Source: Pelagibacteraceae bacterium AG-313-A04
GTDB lineage: Bacteria > Pseudomonadota > Alphaproteobacteria > Pelagibacterales > Pelagibacteraceae
DNA length: 64,000 bases
Reading direction: 5' to 3'
Assembly: GCA_003284275.1 (NCBI GenBank)
Contig: QBVU01000002.1
Coordinates: 1-64,000, forward strand
Part shown: positions 1-7,574 of the stretch, piece after piece
Layout of the letters: the number at the start of each line of letters is the position of its first letter
Numbering within the stretch: position 1 is the stretch's first letter
The notes under the pieces: model-generated
Told to the model about the DNA's origin: nothing
The model's database searches: none
What the model saw: the letters and a program-made list of their open reading frames with translations, nothing else
Translations under genes and position numbers: made by a program

Positions 1-1233
1 TCCCAAAATAGAACCAATAAAAATACCTTTAGAGCTTTCGAAGCCTAGATTTTCAGAGATAAAATCGCTTACATTTGAAAAAAAAGTTATGAAAGCGACT
101 GCAAGAATTACACCTGGTATTGCGTATCCAGAAACTGAAAAGTTTGTTAGATAAGTTAAAATTTTACTTTTTGAGATACGGCTTCCATAATTGATAAAAA
201 GAGAAATGATAACTATAGATATGCTTGCTAACAATACTAAAAGTAAAGTATTCATATTCATTTTTATTATATTTATATCCTGAAAATATTTAGGAAATTT
301 TATTGTCCAATAAATCATTTGAGATACCGGAAATACAAAGCTTACGAATAATATTAATGCACAGACGATAAATGGTAAAAAGGCTTTTTTCCCATTTAAT
401 TTGATTTTAGTAATAGGCTTAAACCCTCTTCCGGGTTGATGGTATCTTGCTTCCTTTCTTGAATAAATTTCTACAGATAATAAAAAAAGAATAAATATTA
501 ACAATATGAATGATATTTGATTTGCTGTATTTAAATCATCAAAAGAAAGCCAAGAATTATAAATTCCTGTAGTTAAAGTGTTTACACTAAAAAAAGATAC
601 TGTACCGAAATCTGATAAACACTCCATCGATACGAGTGCAAGTCCTGCAAATATTGCTGGTCTAGCTGATGGTAGAATAATTTTAAAGAACGACTCTTTT
701 GATGAGAGTCCTAAATTTTTTCCAACTTCAATATAATTATTAGATTGATAATGAAATGAAGCCCGAGTTAAAACATATACATAGGGGAATAGTGAGAAAG
801 AAATTGCTAAAATTGCTCCAAGAGTTCCATCAATTTTAGGTATAATTATGTTATAATTACTCTCACCAAAAAAGTGAGTTAATATTGAAAATGCTGTTCC
901 GTAATTTTCAAAAAAAGCAATTATTGAAAACGCATAAATATATCCTGGTACTGCAAAAGCTAAAATTAATGACCAGCTAAAAAAATTAGAAAAAGGAAAT
1001 TCATAAAATGAAACAAAGTATGCAGATAATACACCTAAAAAAAAAGTAATTAATAAGACGAAAAATAATATGACTAATGAGTTGTAAACATATTCAAAAA
1101 GGAAAGTATCTTTTAGTAAAATATAATAATCACTAGTTTCACTAAAAAAACTCAAAAAAACTGTAATTATGGGAAAGGCTACTATAGTCGCTATTAATAA
1201 TGAACTAAAGAACCATATATTATATTTAGTCAT
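1..1233 (-). CDS. fbpB: Iron(III) ABC transporter permease, FbpB-like (3' end outside window)
   Basis: The minus-strand frame is open from the ATG at 1233 to the window edge (411 codons, no stop), so the C-terminus is missing and the ORF track omitted it. The protein starts MTKYNIWFFSSLL and is a chain of hydrophobic helices. It shows the two-part layout of Fe3+ permeases: a first permease half containing an EAA-like loop (EVGKNLGLSSKESFFKIILP), a linker with a basic patch (SRKEARYHQPGRGFKP), then a second half. The family forms the inner-membrane channel for iron delivered by a periplasmic FbpA. It lies downstream of fbpA and a small CxxC gene in the same direction. No ATPase (FbpC) gene is visible, so it must lie outside the window. 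Confidence is high for the family and moderate for the substrate. Confidence 0.85.
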   Translation of the reverse strand, partial: MTKYNIWFFSSLLIATIVAFPIITVFLSFFSETSDYYILLKDTFLFEYVYNSLVILFFVLLITFFLGVLSAYFVSFYEFPFSNFFSWSLILAFAVPGYIYAFSIIAFFENYGTAFSILTHFFGESNYNIIIPKIDGTLGAILAISFSLFPYVYVLTRASFHYQSNNYIEVGKNLGLSSKESFFKIILPSARPAIFAGLALVSMECLSDFGTVSFFSVNTLTTGIYNSWLSFDDLNTANQISFILLIFILFLLSVEIYSRKEARYHQPGRGFKPITKIKLNGKKAFLPFIVCALILFVSFVFPVSQMIYWTIKFPKYFQDINIIKMNMNTLLLVLLASISIVIISLFINYGSRISKSKILTYLTNFSVSGYAIPGVILAVAFITFFSNVSDFISENLGFESSKGIFIGSILG

Positions 1234-1245
1234 TTAAATTTTTAA

Positions 1246-1302
1246 TTCCCTGGTTAAAGCGGCTTGAGTGTAGAATTCAGCTAGCATTTATAAACCAGGG
1301 AA
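1246..1302 (-). other. Stem-loop between the small CxxC gene and fbpB
   Basis: A perfect 10-bp inverted repeat, TTCCCTGGTT at 1246-1255 and AACCAGGGAA at 1293-1302, encloses a 37-nt loop. On the minus-strand transcript it lies just before the fbpB start and is followed by AATTAAAAATTT rather than a U run, so it is not a standard intrinsic terminator. By inference it could be a processing or stability element that lets fbpA exceed fbpB in expression. The function is unproven. Confidence 0.5.
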
Positions 1303-1317
1303 ATTGACGTCAAACTC

Positions 1318-1488
1318 TCAATTATTTTTAAACATTGAAGACACAATCATTTTCACTTCTTCAATTTTAATTTCCGAGATTTTTCTATTTGAAATTTTTT
1401 GTTCCATTTTTTTTGCCTCTGACATACAAGGCGAACAACCAGTTTTTAATTTATTTAAATTAATTTCTTTTTTTGTTGTTCGCCTCAT
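1318..1488 (-). CDS. Small 56-aa CxxC protein in the iron-uptake operon
   Basis: This minus-strand ORF is too short for the supplied track. It starts at ATG 1488, ten bases after the fbpA stop codon, and ends TGA at 1318. The product is Lys/Glu-rich (MRRTTKKEINLNKLKTGCSP...) with a central GCSPCMSEA motif giving a C18-x2-C21 pair, no signal peptide and no membrane segment. The plus-strand ORF 1304..1495 covering the same DNA is hydrophobic, as expected of an antisense shadow, so the minus-strand frame is preferred. Its position between fbpA and fbpB suggests co-transcription with iron uptake. A CxxC pair could bind a metal or act in thiol chemistry, but I do not recognise the family. Confidence 0.6.
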   Translation of the reverse strand: MRRTTKKEINLNKLKTGCSPCMSEAKKMEQKISNRKISEIKIEEVKMIVSSMFKNN

Positions 1489-1498
1489 AAATTAACAA

Positions 1499-2518
1499 CT
1501 ACTTCCAACCTGCTGCTGTCATTACTTCTAAAGCATCTGCTTGTCTTTTTCCGTAATTAACAACTTTTGTTTTTAGATCTTGTTTAAAATCTAATCCCAT
1601 ATTTACAACAAGTGGATGTGGAGACACACCTTTAATCATTGGATACTCAAAAGTATTATTTACAATATGATTTTGGGCTTCCTCACTTAATAAGAACTCA
1701 ACTAATTTTATCGCATTAGCTTTATTTGGAGCTCCCTTTACTAGTCCGGCACCACTAATGTTCATATGAGTTCCTCTTCCATCTTGATTAGGAAAGAATG
1801 GTTTTACTTTTTTTGCAGCTGCTTGTTGCTCTGGACCTTTTTTTCCAGATAACATTAAAGCCAAATAATAAGTATTTGCTACTGCAATGTCAGCTTCTCC
1901 TGCAGCTACAGCTAGTATTTGTGCTCTATCGTTACCTTTAGGAGATCTGGCCATATTAGCTACCATACCTTTAGACCAATCTGCAACTTTTCCTTTTCCA
2001 TTATTTTTAATTAATGAAGCCACAAGTGATTGGTTATAGATATTATTCGATGCTCTAATTACTAATCTACCTTTCCATTTTGGATCAGCTAAACTTTCAT
2101 AAGTTAACCCTGATAGTTCTGAACCACTAACTCTCTCTGGAGCAAAATATACAATTCTCGCTCTCTTTGCTATTCCAGTCCATTTTGATGTTCTAAAGTT
2201 ACTTGGCACTGCTGATTTAATAGCTCCACTTGTTAGTCCACCTTGAAGATTAGCTTCAAAGGCTCCTAGTCTTCCAGCGTCTGCAGTTATATAAAGATCT
2301 GCTTTGCTATCAGCTCCTTCTTCAATTATTCTTTTTTCTAAAGCACCAGATTTTCCTGATACAACATTTACTTTAATCCCCGTTTTTGCGGTAAACTTCT
2401 CATAAAGTTGAACATCAGAGTCGTAATGCCTTGCGCTAAATATATTTACTTCATTCGCTAACAGACTGCTTGTGAATGCAACTAAAAATAGATAGCTGAT
2501 AATTATTGTTTTTTTCAT
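1499..2518 (-). CDS. fbpA: Periplasmic iron(III)-binding protein, FbpA/FutA/IdiA family
   Basis: The 339-aa product has a Sec signal peptide (MKKTIIISYLFLVAFTSSLLANE) followed by EVNIFSARHYDSDVQLYEKF, the usual start of mature Fe3+-binding proteins. The tandem tyrosines in ANTYYLALMLSG match the iron-coordinating pair of this family, and GRGTHMNISGAGLVKGAPN and the late FLLSEEAQ segment also match. It captures ferric iron in the periplasm and hands it to the FbpB permease. The start is supported by an AAGAGGG ribosome-binding site. Two Fur-box-like sequences lie directly upstream, so iron-dependent repression is expected. A small CxxC gene and fbpB follow in the same direction. Confidence 0.92.
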   Translation of the reverse strand: MKKTIIISYLFLVAFTSSLLANEVNIFSARHYDSDVQLYEKFTAKTGIKVNVVSGKSGALEKRIIEEGADSKADLYITADAGRLGAFEANLQGGLTSGAIKSAVPSNFRTSKWTGIAKRARIVYFAPERVSGSELSGLTYESLADPKWKGRLVIRASNNIYNQSLVASLIKNNGKGKVADWSKGMVANMARSPKGNDRAQILAVAAGEADIAVANTYYLALMLSGKKGPEQQAAAKKVKPFFPNQDGRGTHMNISGAGLVKGAPNKANAIKLVEFLLSEEAQNHIVNNTFEYPMIKGVSPHPLVVNMGLDFKQDLKTKVVNYGKRQADALEVMTAAGWK

Positions 2519-2535
2519 TTTTACCCTCTTTGTTT

Positions 2536-2554
2536 GATAATGATAATCACTTAC
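2536..2554 (-). promoter_or_regulatory. Fur-box-like operator, proximal copy
   Basis: GATAATGATAATCACTTAC agrees with the classical 19-bp Fur box GATAATGATAATCATTATC at 16 of 19 positions by eye. It lies about 20 bases upstream of the fbpA start, where a bound repressor would block transcription or initiation. Confidence 0.7.
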
Positions 2555-2556
2555 AA

Positions 2557-2575
2557 GATAATGATAATGATTATC
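2557..2575 (-). promoter_or_regulatory. Fur-box-like operator, distal copy
   Basis: GATAATGATAATGATTATC matches the classical Fur box at 18 of 19 positions. It is two bases from the proximal copy, so the two sites form a tandem array between fbpA and the divergent small membrane gene. Which Fur-family protein binds here cannot be told from this window. Confidence 0.85.
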
Positions 2576-2585
2576 ATTTGCATAA

Positions 2586-2615
2586 TTGACGCACTTAATT
2601 TCATAAATCTAAAAT
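2586..2615 (+). promoter_or_regulatory. Putative sigma-70 promoter for the divergent 71-aa gene
   Basis: TTGACG at 2586-2591 and TAAAAT at 2610-2615 are separated by 18 bases, close to the consensus -35/-10 spacing, and point toward the gene at 2666. The promoter begins 11 bases from the distal Fur-like site, so the small gene may share the iron control. Predicted by eye only. Confidence 0.45.
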
Positions 2616-2665
2616 GTCATACATCTAAGAGTTGATTAAAAAGCTAATTACAAGTTAAATGCGTC

Positions 2666-2881
2666 ATGCTTCAAATAAACCCAAAAAAATTCAAGGCCAT
2701 TAAAAATAAGACTATACCAAATCCCTTAAGACCCAAATTTAGGAACAAAGACCAAGCTAACATTTATTTTCTCTCTCAAAGAAAAGTTCAAGGTGAAAGA
2801 AAAGACCAATTCAAACAAAAGTTAAGAGTGATTGCATTATTGACGTTGCTTCTTGTTGGTGGATATTTGTTATCTAATTAA
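2666..2881 (+). CDS. Small basic membrane protein, unknown function
   Basis: The 71-aa product has a basic, soluble N-terminal half (MLQINPKKFKAIKNK..., many Lys/Arg/Gln) and one hydrophobic segment at the very end (VIALLTLLLVGGYLL), suggesting a tail-anchored inner-membrane protein with the N-terminus in the cytoplasm. No ribosome-binding site is obvious. The gene is divergent from fbpA across the Fur-like sites, with its own plausible promoter, and its last 8 bases overlap the end of the convergent hydratase gene. I do not recognise a family. Confidence 0.6.
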   Translation: MLQINPKKFKAIKNKTIPNPLRPKFRNKDQANIYFLSQRKVQGERKDQFKQKLRVIALLTLLLVGGYLLSN

Positions 2882-3647
2882 TCTTTGTTGTTACAGAACC
2901 CAATTTATCAATTAAACCTTTATAAATTCCTTTTCCTAAAATTGGAACAACACCAACTGAAGATCCAGTAAAAACGTAGAAATCTTTATCTAAAATAATC
3001 TTATCTTTTTGAAGTTTGCTTAAAACAAATCTTAAGGAGTTAAATGGATCAATATAAACTGTGTTTGTGTTTCCATTAACAGATTGATTAATTTTTCTAT
3101 TTGATATTTTTGTTTTTAAGTTCTTAACATTTTGATTTTTATATTTTTTTTTGGGGCCTAAGATAAATTTAACATTTGCGCCAAAGTCAGAACAAAGATC
3201 ACCTAAACTTTTAATTCCTTTTTTCTTTTGCCTATAACCAACTACCTCAATACACGGTGCTATATGTGTAATAAATTTTCTAATATTATTTTTTTTTACT
3301 TTCTGATTTAAATTAAAAAAAGTTTTTTTTATTAAATAACAAACTTCTAATTCAATTCCCATAGTAAATTTATTAATTTTGACACCTTTTTTATTTTTTA
3401 AAACGTTGTGATTATAAACAGTTGCATAAAAAGGTTCTTTTTCTTTTAATTTTTTTAATACTGGAATTCCAGTTCCAGCTGCCTTAAAGCCAATAACAGG
3501 TTTATTAATTTTACTTTCACAAAGCTTTCTGAAATTTTGTGCATTTGATATTTTTTTTGTATATTTTGAAGGTAAAGGAGAAATTATTTTATTTTTAAGA
3601 AATGCATTTACAATTTTAGTTGCATATTTATTGTCATTTTTATTCAT
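2874..3647 (-). CDS. 2-keto-4-pentenoate hydratase-like protein (FAH-fold family)
   Basis: The 257-aa product resembles the hydratase/decarboxylase branch of the fumarylacetoacetate hydrolase superfamily (MhpD, HpcG). Evidence is the stretch VIGFKAAGTGI near residue 52, the acidic motif MGIELEVCYLI (family form GxExEx, metal-binding glutamates), IAPCIEVVGYR, and a length matching the family's usual 260 residues. Known members add water to 2-keto-4-pentenoate-type substrates using Mg2+. No aromatic-degradation genes are nearby, so the substrate is unknown. The start overlaps the pfkA stop as TAATG, so it is probably translated with pfkA. Confidence 0.7.
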   Translation of the reverse strand: MNKNDNKYATKIVNAFLKNKIISPLPSKYTKKISNAQNFRKLCESKINKPVIGFKAAGTGIPVLKKLKEKEPFYATVYNHNVLKNKKGVKINKFTMGIELEVCYLIKKTFFNLNQKVKKNNIRKFITHIAPCIEVVGYRQKKKGIKSLGDLCSDFGANVKFILGPKKKYKNQNVKNLKTKISNRKINQSVNGNTNTVYIDPFNSLRFVLSKLQKDKIILDKDFYVFTGSSVGVVPILGKGIYKGLIDKLGSVTTKIN

Positions 3648-4735
3648 TAAATTTCGTCTCCTAAATAAATACCTAATGATAAAGCTGTTTCAACGAGAGA
3701 GTCTTTTCTTTCAACGTTTTTGTAAGTATTTATTCCCTCATCGATAGGAACATCGACTACTCGTCTGTCTTTCCAGGCTACCATACGGTCAAATTTTTTC
3801 TGATCTAATAAATCTACAGCATAAACACCAAAAGCACTAGCTAAAATTCTATCACTCGCTGTCGGTGGCGCTCCTCTTTGAACATGACCTAAGGCTGTTA
3901 CTCTACATTCTGTTTCAGTTTTTTTCATAAGTTCTGATGCAATGTAGTCTCCTATTCCACCTAATCTTTTTTCACCATCCATATATTTATGCATTACCGT
4001 TGATCCATCTTCTTTTTTTACAGCCTCTGCAACTACAATAAGAGAATGTTGTATGTCATGTTTTTTCATTTCATTTAATTTTTTTATAATTCCATCAATT
4101 GAATATTTAATTTCTGGAATTAAAATAATATCAGCACCTCCAGCTATACCTGCATTTAATGCTATATGGCCCGCATCTCGTCCCATTACCTCTAAAATCA
4201 TAGCTCTTCTATGGCTGGCCGCTGTTGATTGAAGGTTATCTAAAGCTTGGGTTGCTACATCCACTGCTGTGTGAAATCCAATTGAACTTTCTGTGGCTCC
4301 TACATCGTTATCAATTGTCTTTGGTATGGCTACAATTTTCATATTACCTTCTTTTGCAAGTTTTTTTAGGATTTGCATGCTTCCGTCTCCACCAATAATG
4401 ATAAGACCATCAAGTTTCATTTGCTGATATCCTTCGATTATTTCTTTTGATGTATCGATATATTTTCCATCTTTAGTCGGAAATTTAAATGGGTTTCCTT
4501 TATTGGTAGAGCCCAAAAAAGTACCACCTTGTCTTAATAAATAACCTTCGAAGGTTTTATGTGTTAATTGAACTGCTGCTACTGGTCTTTGGATTAAACC
4601 AGCTGTTCCATCCTTAATTCCAAAAACATCCATATTATATTTATTTTTTGCCCTATAAAAAATAGATCTAATCGCTGCGTTCAAGCCACCACAGTCTCCG
4701 CCGCTAGTCAGTATTCCAATTTTTTTATTACTCAT
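3647..4735 (-). CDS. pfkA: 6-phosphofructokinase
   Basis: The 362-aa protein carries PfkA-family signatures: GILTSGGDCGGLNA at the N-terminus (phosphoryl-donor loop), GGDGS at residues 115-119, PKTIDND at 138-144 (catalytic Asp), EVMGRDAGHIAL and LGHVQRGAPPTASDR. It phosphorylates fructose-6-phosphate, the committed step of Embden-Meyerhof glycolysis. The glycine in GGDGS suggests ATP as donor, while the Lys in PKTIDND is shared with PPi-using enzymes and with a mixed ATP-dependent clade, so the donor is probably ATP but not certain. It is divergent from pyk across 62 bases, and the hydratase gene follows in an overlapping operon. Confidence 0.92.
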   Translation of the reverse strand: MSNKKIGILTSGGDCGGLNAAIRSIFYRAKNKYNMDVFGIKDGTAGLIQRPVAAVQLTHKTFEGYLLRQGGTFLGSTNKGNPFKFPTKDGKYIDTSKEIIEGYQQMKLDGLIIIGGDGSMQILKKLAKEGNMKIVAIPKTIDNDVGATESSIGFHTAVDVATQALDNLQSTAASHRRAMILEVMGRDAGHIALNAGIAGGADIILIPEIKYSIDGIIKKLNEMKKHDIQHSLIVVAEAVKKEDGSTVMHKYMDGEKRLGGIGDYIASELMKKTETECRVTALGHVQRGAPPTASDRILASAFGVYAVDLLDQKKFDRMVAWKDRRVVDVPIDEGINTYKNVERKDSLVETALSLGIYLGDEI

Positions 4736-4797
4736 ATTTTATTAGTGTTAAATATTTTTATTTGGGGCAAGTAATGTTATAACACAATAATTTCATA

Positions 4798-6210
4798 ATG
4801 GAAAAAAAAGCAAAAATTATAGCAACATTAGGACCAGCAATTTATAATGAAACTAAGCTAAAACAGCTTGTCAAATTAGGAGTTGATGCTTTTAGAATTA
4901 ATTTTAGCCATGAAACAAAAAATGTTTCTTCTATTGTTAAAAAAATAAGAAAAATTGAGAGAAGCACTGATAAAAAAATTGCTCTTATAGCTGATTTACA
5001 AGGCGTAAAACTTAGAATTGGTAAAATCAAAGATAATGTTAAAAAAATTAAGTTTAATCAAAAATTTACTTTTGATGCTAAGAAAGATTTAGGTGATAAA
5101 AATAGAATAAGCTTCCCTTATCCCAAAATTCTTAAGAAATTAAAAAAAGGTAATAAAATTTTAATCGATGATGGTAAATATACTTTTGTCGTAATTGGTA
5201 AAACAGGAACTTCAGTCAAAACATTATGTAAAAGTCAAAATTGTTTAATAAGGAATAATAAAAGCATTCACATTCCAAATTTTGACATCACATTCAACAA
5301 ATTAACATTAAAAGATAAAAAAGATATTAAAACTGCTGTTAAGCTTGGATGTAATTGGGTTGCTCTATCTTACTTACAAAATGAAAAATTAATACTTGAA
5401 GCTAGAAAGTTAATCAAGAAAGACATGGGAATTATTTCTAAAATTGAAAACAAACATGCTCTTCGCAATATAAATAAGATTATACAAGCAACAGACTCGA
5501 TTATGATAGCTAGAGGAGATCTTGCTATAGATATTGGTCATAGCGAAGTTCCAAAAGTTCAATTAAGTTTAATTAAGAAATGCTCTCAATTTTCTAAATC
5601 TGTAATTGTAGCAACACAAATGCTCGAAAGTATGATTGAAAATAATACTGCAACTCGAGCTGAGATTAATGATATAGCAACAGCTATCTTCCAAGGTGCA
5701 GATACAGTTATGCTATCAGCTGAAGCTGCTATTGGTAAATTTCCAACTCAAGCTGTCTCAACAATGGCTGAAACTATTCTTTCAACAGAAAAATATAAAA
5801 GAGAACATATTGAAGATTTTAAAAATTCTATTTTTTCAGATAATGATCCAGTTAAATCAATATTAAGATCAGTAAAAAATATTGCTTACAATAAAAATGT
5901 AAAAGCAATAATTGTTTTTTCTAATTCAGGGAAATCTGCAAAACTAGTTTCTGCTATGAGACCTGCTGCAAAAATTGTAACAATCTCACCAAATATAAAT
6001 ATTTGTAGACAAGTTTCTTTATTATGGGGTGTACAATCTAAAAATAGTAGAGATGCAAATGGTTGGAAAGACATGATGTCTATTTCTAGAGAAATTATTA
6101 GAAAGTTAAAATTTATAAAGAAGAGTGATTTCGTCATAATTACTGCTGGCTTACCATTTGGTAAAGCTGGTATGACGAATATGATTAGACTTTATAAAGT
6201 TGGAACTTAA
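4798..6210 (+). CDS. pyk: Pyruvate kinase
   Basis: The 470-aa protein begins KAKIIATLGPA and has the family's substrate-binding and catalytic segments: FRINFSHE, ALIADLQGVKLRIG, IISKIENKHALRNI (catalytic Lys in SKIE), IMIARGDLAIDIG and VATQMLESMI. A C-terminal alpha/beta regulatory domain contains TAGLPFGKAGMTNMI. It converts phosphoenolpyruvate and ADP to pyruvate and ATP. The B domain begins with ADLQGVKLRIG instead of the usual ADxxGPKIR, a small departure. The stop codon directly abuts the stop of the convergent gap gene with no spacer. Pfk, Pyk and Gap together imply functional lower glycolysis. Confidence 0.95.
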   Translation: MEKKAKIIATLGPAIYNETKLKQLVKLGVDAFRINFSHETKNVSSIVKKIRKIERSTDKKIALIADLQGVKLRIGKIKDNVKKIKFNQKFTFDAKKDLGDKNRISFPYPKILKKLKKGNKILIDDGKYTFVVIGKTGTSVKTLCKSQNCLIRNNKSIHIPNFDITFNKLTLKDKKDIKTAVKLGCNWVALSYLQNEKLILEARKLIKKDMGIISKIENKHALRNINKIIQATDSIMIARGDLAIDIGHSEVPKVQLSLIKKCSQFSKSVIVATQMLESMIENNTATRAEINDIATAIFQGADTVMLSAEAAIGKFPTQAVSTMAETILSTEKYKREHIEDFKNSIFSDNDPVKSILRSVKNIAYNKNVKAIIVFSNSGKSAKLVSAMRPAAKIVTISPNINICRQVSLLWGVQSKNSRDANGWKDMMSISREIIRKLKFIKKSDFVIITAGLPFGKAGMTNMIRLYKVGT

Positions 6211-7215
6211 TTAAATTAGACCAGCAATTTGAATTGCCGTATCACACATTCTGTTTGAGAATCCCCACTCGTTATCATACCAAGAAAGCACTCTACTAAA
6301 TTTCCCTTTAATAACTTGAGTCTGAGTTAAATCAAAAATTGAACTGTGCGGATTATGATTAAAATCTTTTGATACTAATGGGGATGAATTTGTTGCTAAA
6401 ATACCTTTAAGAGGACCACTAGCAGCTTTACTCATTGCATCATTAATACTTTCAACTGTAACTTCTTTGTTAGGTACAAAAGTAAGATCTATTAAAGAAA
6501 CATTAGGCGTTGGAACTCTTATTGCAGTACCATCTAATTTTCCTTTTAAACTTGGTAAAACTAAGCTCATCGCTTTTGCTGCGCCAGTGGATGTTGGTAT
6601 CATTGCATCTCCTGAAGCTCTTGCTCTTCTAAGATCTTTGTGAAGAGTATCTAATAATTTTTGATCACCAGTATAGCTGTGAATAGTAGTCATATATCCA
6701 TATTGAATTCCAAAACTATTCTCTAAAACCAAAGCTACTGGGGCCAAACAGTTTGTAGTGCATGATCCGTTTGAAATTATATTATGTTCTTTTTTGAGTG
6801 CTTTGCTGTTTACTCCTTGAACAACTGTAAAATCTACCTCTTTAGCAGGAGCAGAAATAATTACTTTTTTAGCCCCGGCTTCGATATGCTTACCTGCTGA
6901 AGCTTTGTCTAAAAAGAAGCCTGTACACTCTAAAACAACATCAGCGCCAATTTTACCCCATGGAAGTTTAGCAGGATCTTTTTCTGCAAAAACTTTTATG
7001 TTTTGATCTCCTATTTGAAATCCTTCAGATGAAGTTTTAACTTCCTGAATTAAAGTTCCATGAGTACTATCGAATTTTATTAAATGTGCATTGGCTTCGA
7101 TTGAGCCAAGATCATTTATACCTACAACTTGAATTTTACCTTTATAATTTTCTAGAAAAGCTCTTAAAATTAATCTTCCTATTCTTCCAAATCCATTTAT
7201 TCCGACTTTGATCAT
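6211..7215 (-). CDS. gap: Glyceraldehyde-3-phosphate dehydrogenase, type I
   Basis: The 334-aa protein opens with the NAD-binding VGINGFGRIGRLILRAF and contains the active-site SNGSCTTNCLAP (nucleophilic cysteine), SYTGDQKLLD, RRARASGDAMIPTSTGAAKA and the C-terminal SWYDNEWGFSNRM. It oxidises glyceraldehyde-3-phosphate to 1,3-bisphosphoglycerate in the cytoplasm. It starts 2 bases after the glpU stop in the same direction, so it may be read through from the glycerol transport operon, which makes metabolic sense since glycerol enters glycolysis one step earlier as DHAP. The stop abuts the pyk stop. Confidence 0.96.
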   Translation of the reverse strand: MIKVGINGFGRIGRLILRAFLENYKGKIQVVGINDLGSIEANAHLIKFDSTHGTLIQEVKTSSEGFQIGDQNIKVFAEKDPAKLPWGKIGADVVLECTGFFLDKASAGKHIEAGAKKVIISAPAKEVDFTVVQGVNSKALKKEHNIISNGSCTTNCLAPVALVLENSFGIQYGYMTTIHSYTGDQKLLDTLHKDLRRARASGDAMIPTSTGAAKAMSLVLPSLKGKLDGTAIRVPTPNVSLIDLTFVPNKEVTVESINDAMSKAASGPLKGILATNSSPLVSKDFNHNPHSSIFDLTQTQVIKGKFSRVLSWYDNEWGFSNRMCDTAIQIAGLI

Positions 7216-7217
7216 TT

Positions 7218-7574
7218 TTATACGTATTTAAATACAATCACAAAATATGCAACACAAATAATCGTTGCTATCCACAACATACTACCTACAAGACCAAGCC
7301 ATGCTAAATGAATAAACGCACTTCCTAATAATGAAACAAAAAGTCTGTCTCCTCTTGTGGTATCTAACCCTAAGATACCTCGCCTTGGAGATCCGCCTGG
7401 AACTTTTTTCTCCCAGAAATACATCACTGTTATACAAAACGCTATAAAGATAAAAAAACTAGCTGTAGGCCAAGTCCATGCCATCCATGTTATAAAATCA
7501 AAATCAAAAAGACCTTTTTCTTTTGGTTGACCGACTGTTGACCAGCTAGACGCATAAAGATTTGTAAACATCAT
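7218..7574 (-). CDS. glpU: Small DUF2160-type membrane subunit of the glycerol ABC transporter
   Basis: The 118-aa protein has three hydrophobic helices and the DUF2160 hallmark PRRGILGLDTTRGDRLF followed by GSAFIHLAWLGLVG. In characterised GlpSTPQV-type glycerol transporters a small membrane protein of this family accompanies the permeases; its exact role is not known. The start overlaps the glpQ stop in an ATGA junction; a second ATG lies one codon later. It is the last transporter gene before gap. Confidence 0.82.
   Translation of the reverse strand: MMFTNLYASSWSTVGQPKEKGLFDFDFITWMAWTWPTASFFIFIAFCITVMYFWEKKVPGGSPRRGILGLDTTRGDRLFVSLLGSAFIHLAWLGLVGSMLWIATIICVAYFVIVFKYV

Larger units (their letters stand above)
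2519..2665. promoter_or_regulatory. Divergent intergenic region fbpA / 71-aa gene
   Basis: The 147 bases between the two divergent starts hold two Fur-box-like sites near fbpA and one sigma-70-like promoter toward the 71-aa gene. The remaining bases show no hairpin or RNA gene that I can recognise. Confidence 0.6.

Noticed and set aside
296-330. Window start as a broken permease
   Set aside because: The frame is open to base 1 with normal permease sequence, so it is cut by the window edge rather than a pseudogene.
1304-1495. 63-aa plus-strand ORF
   Set aside because: It is antisense to the Lys/Glu-rich CxxC gene and hydrophobic throughout, the usual look of a shadow ORF in A/T-rich DNA.
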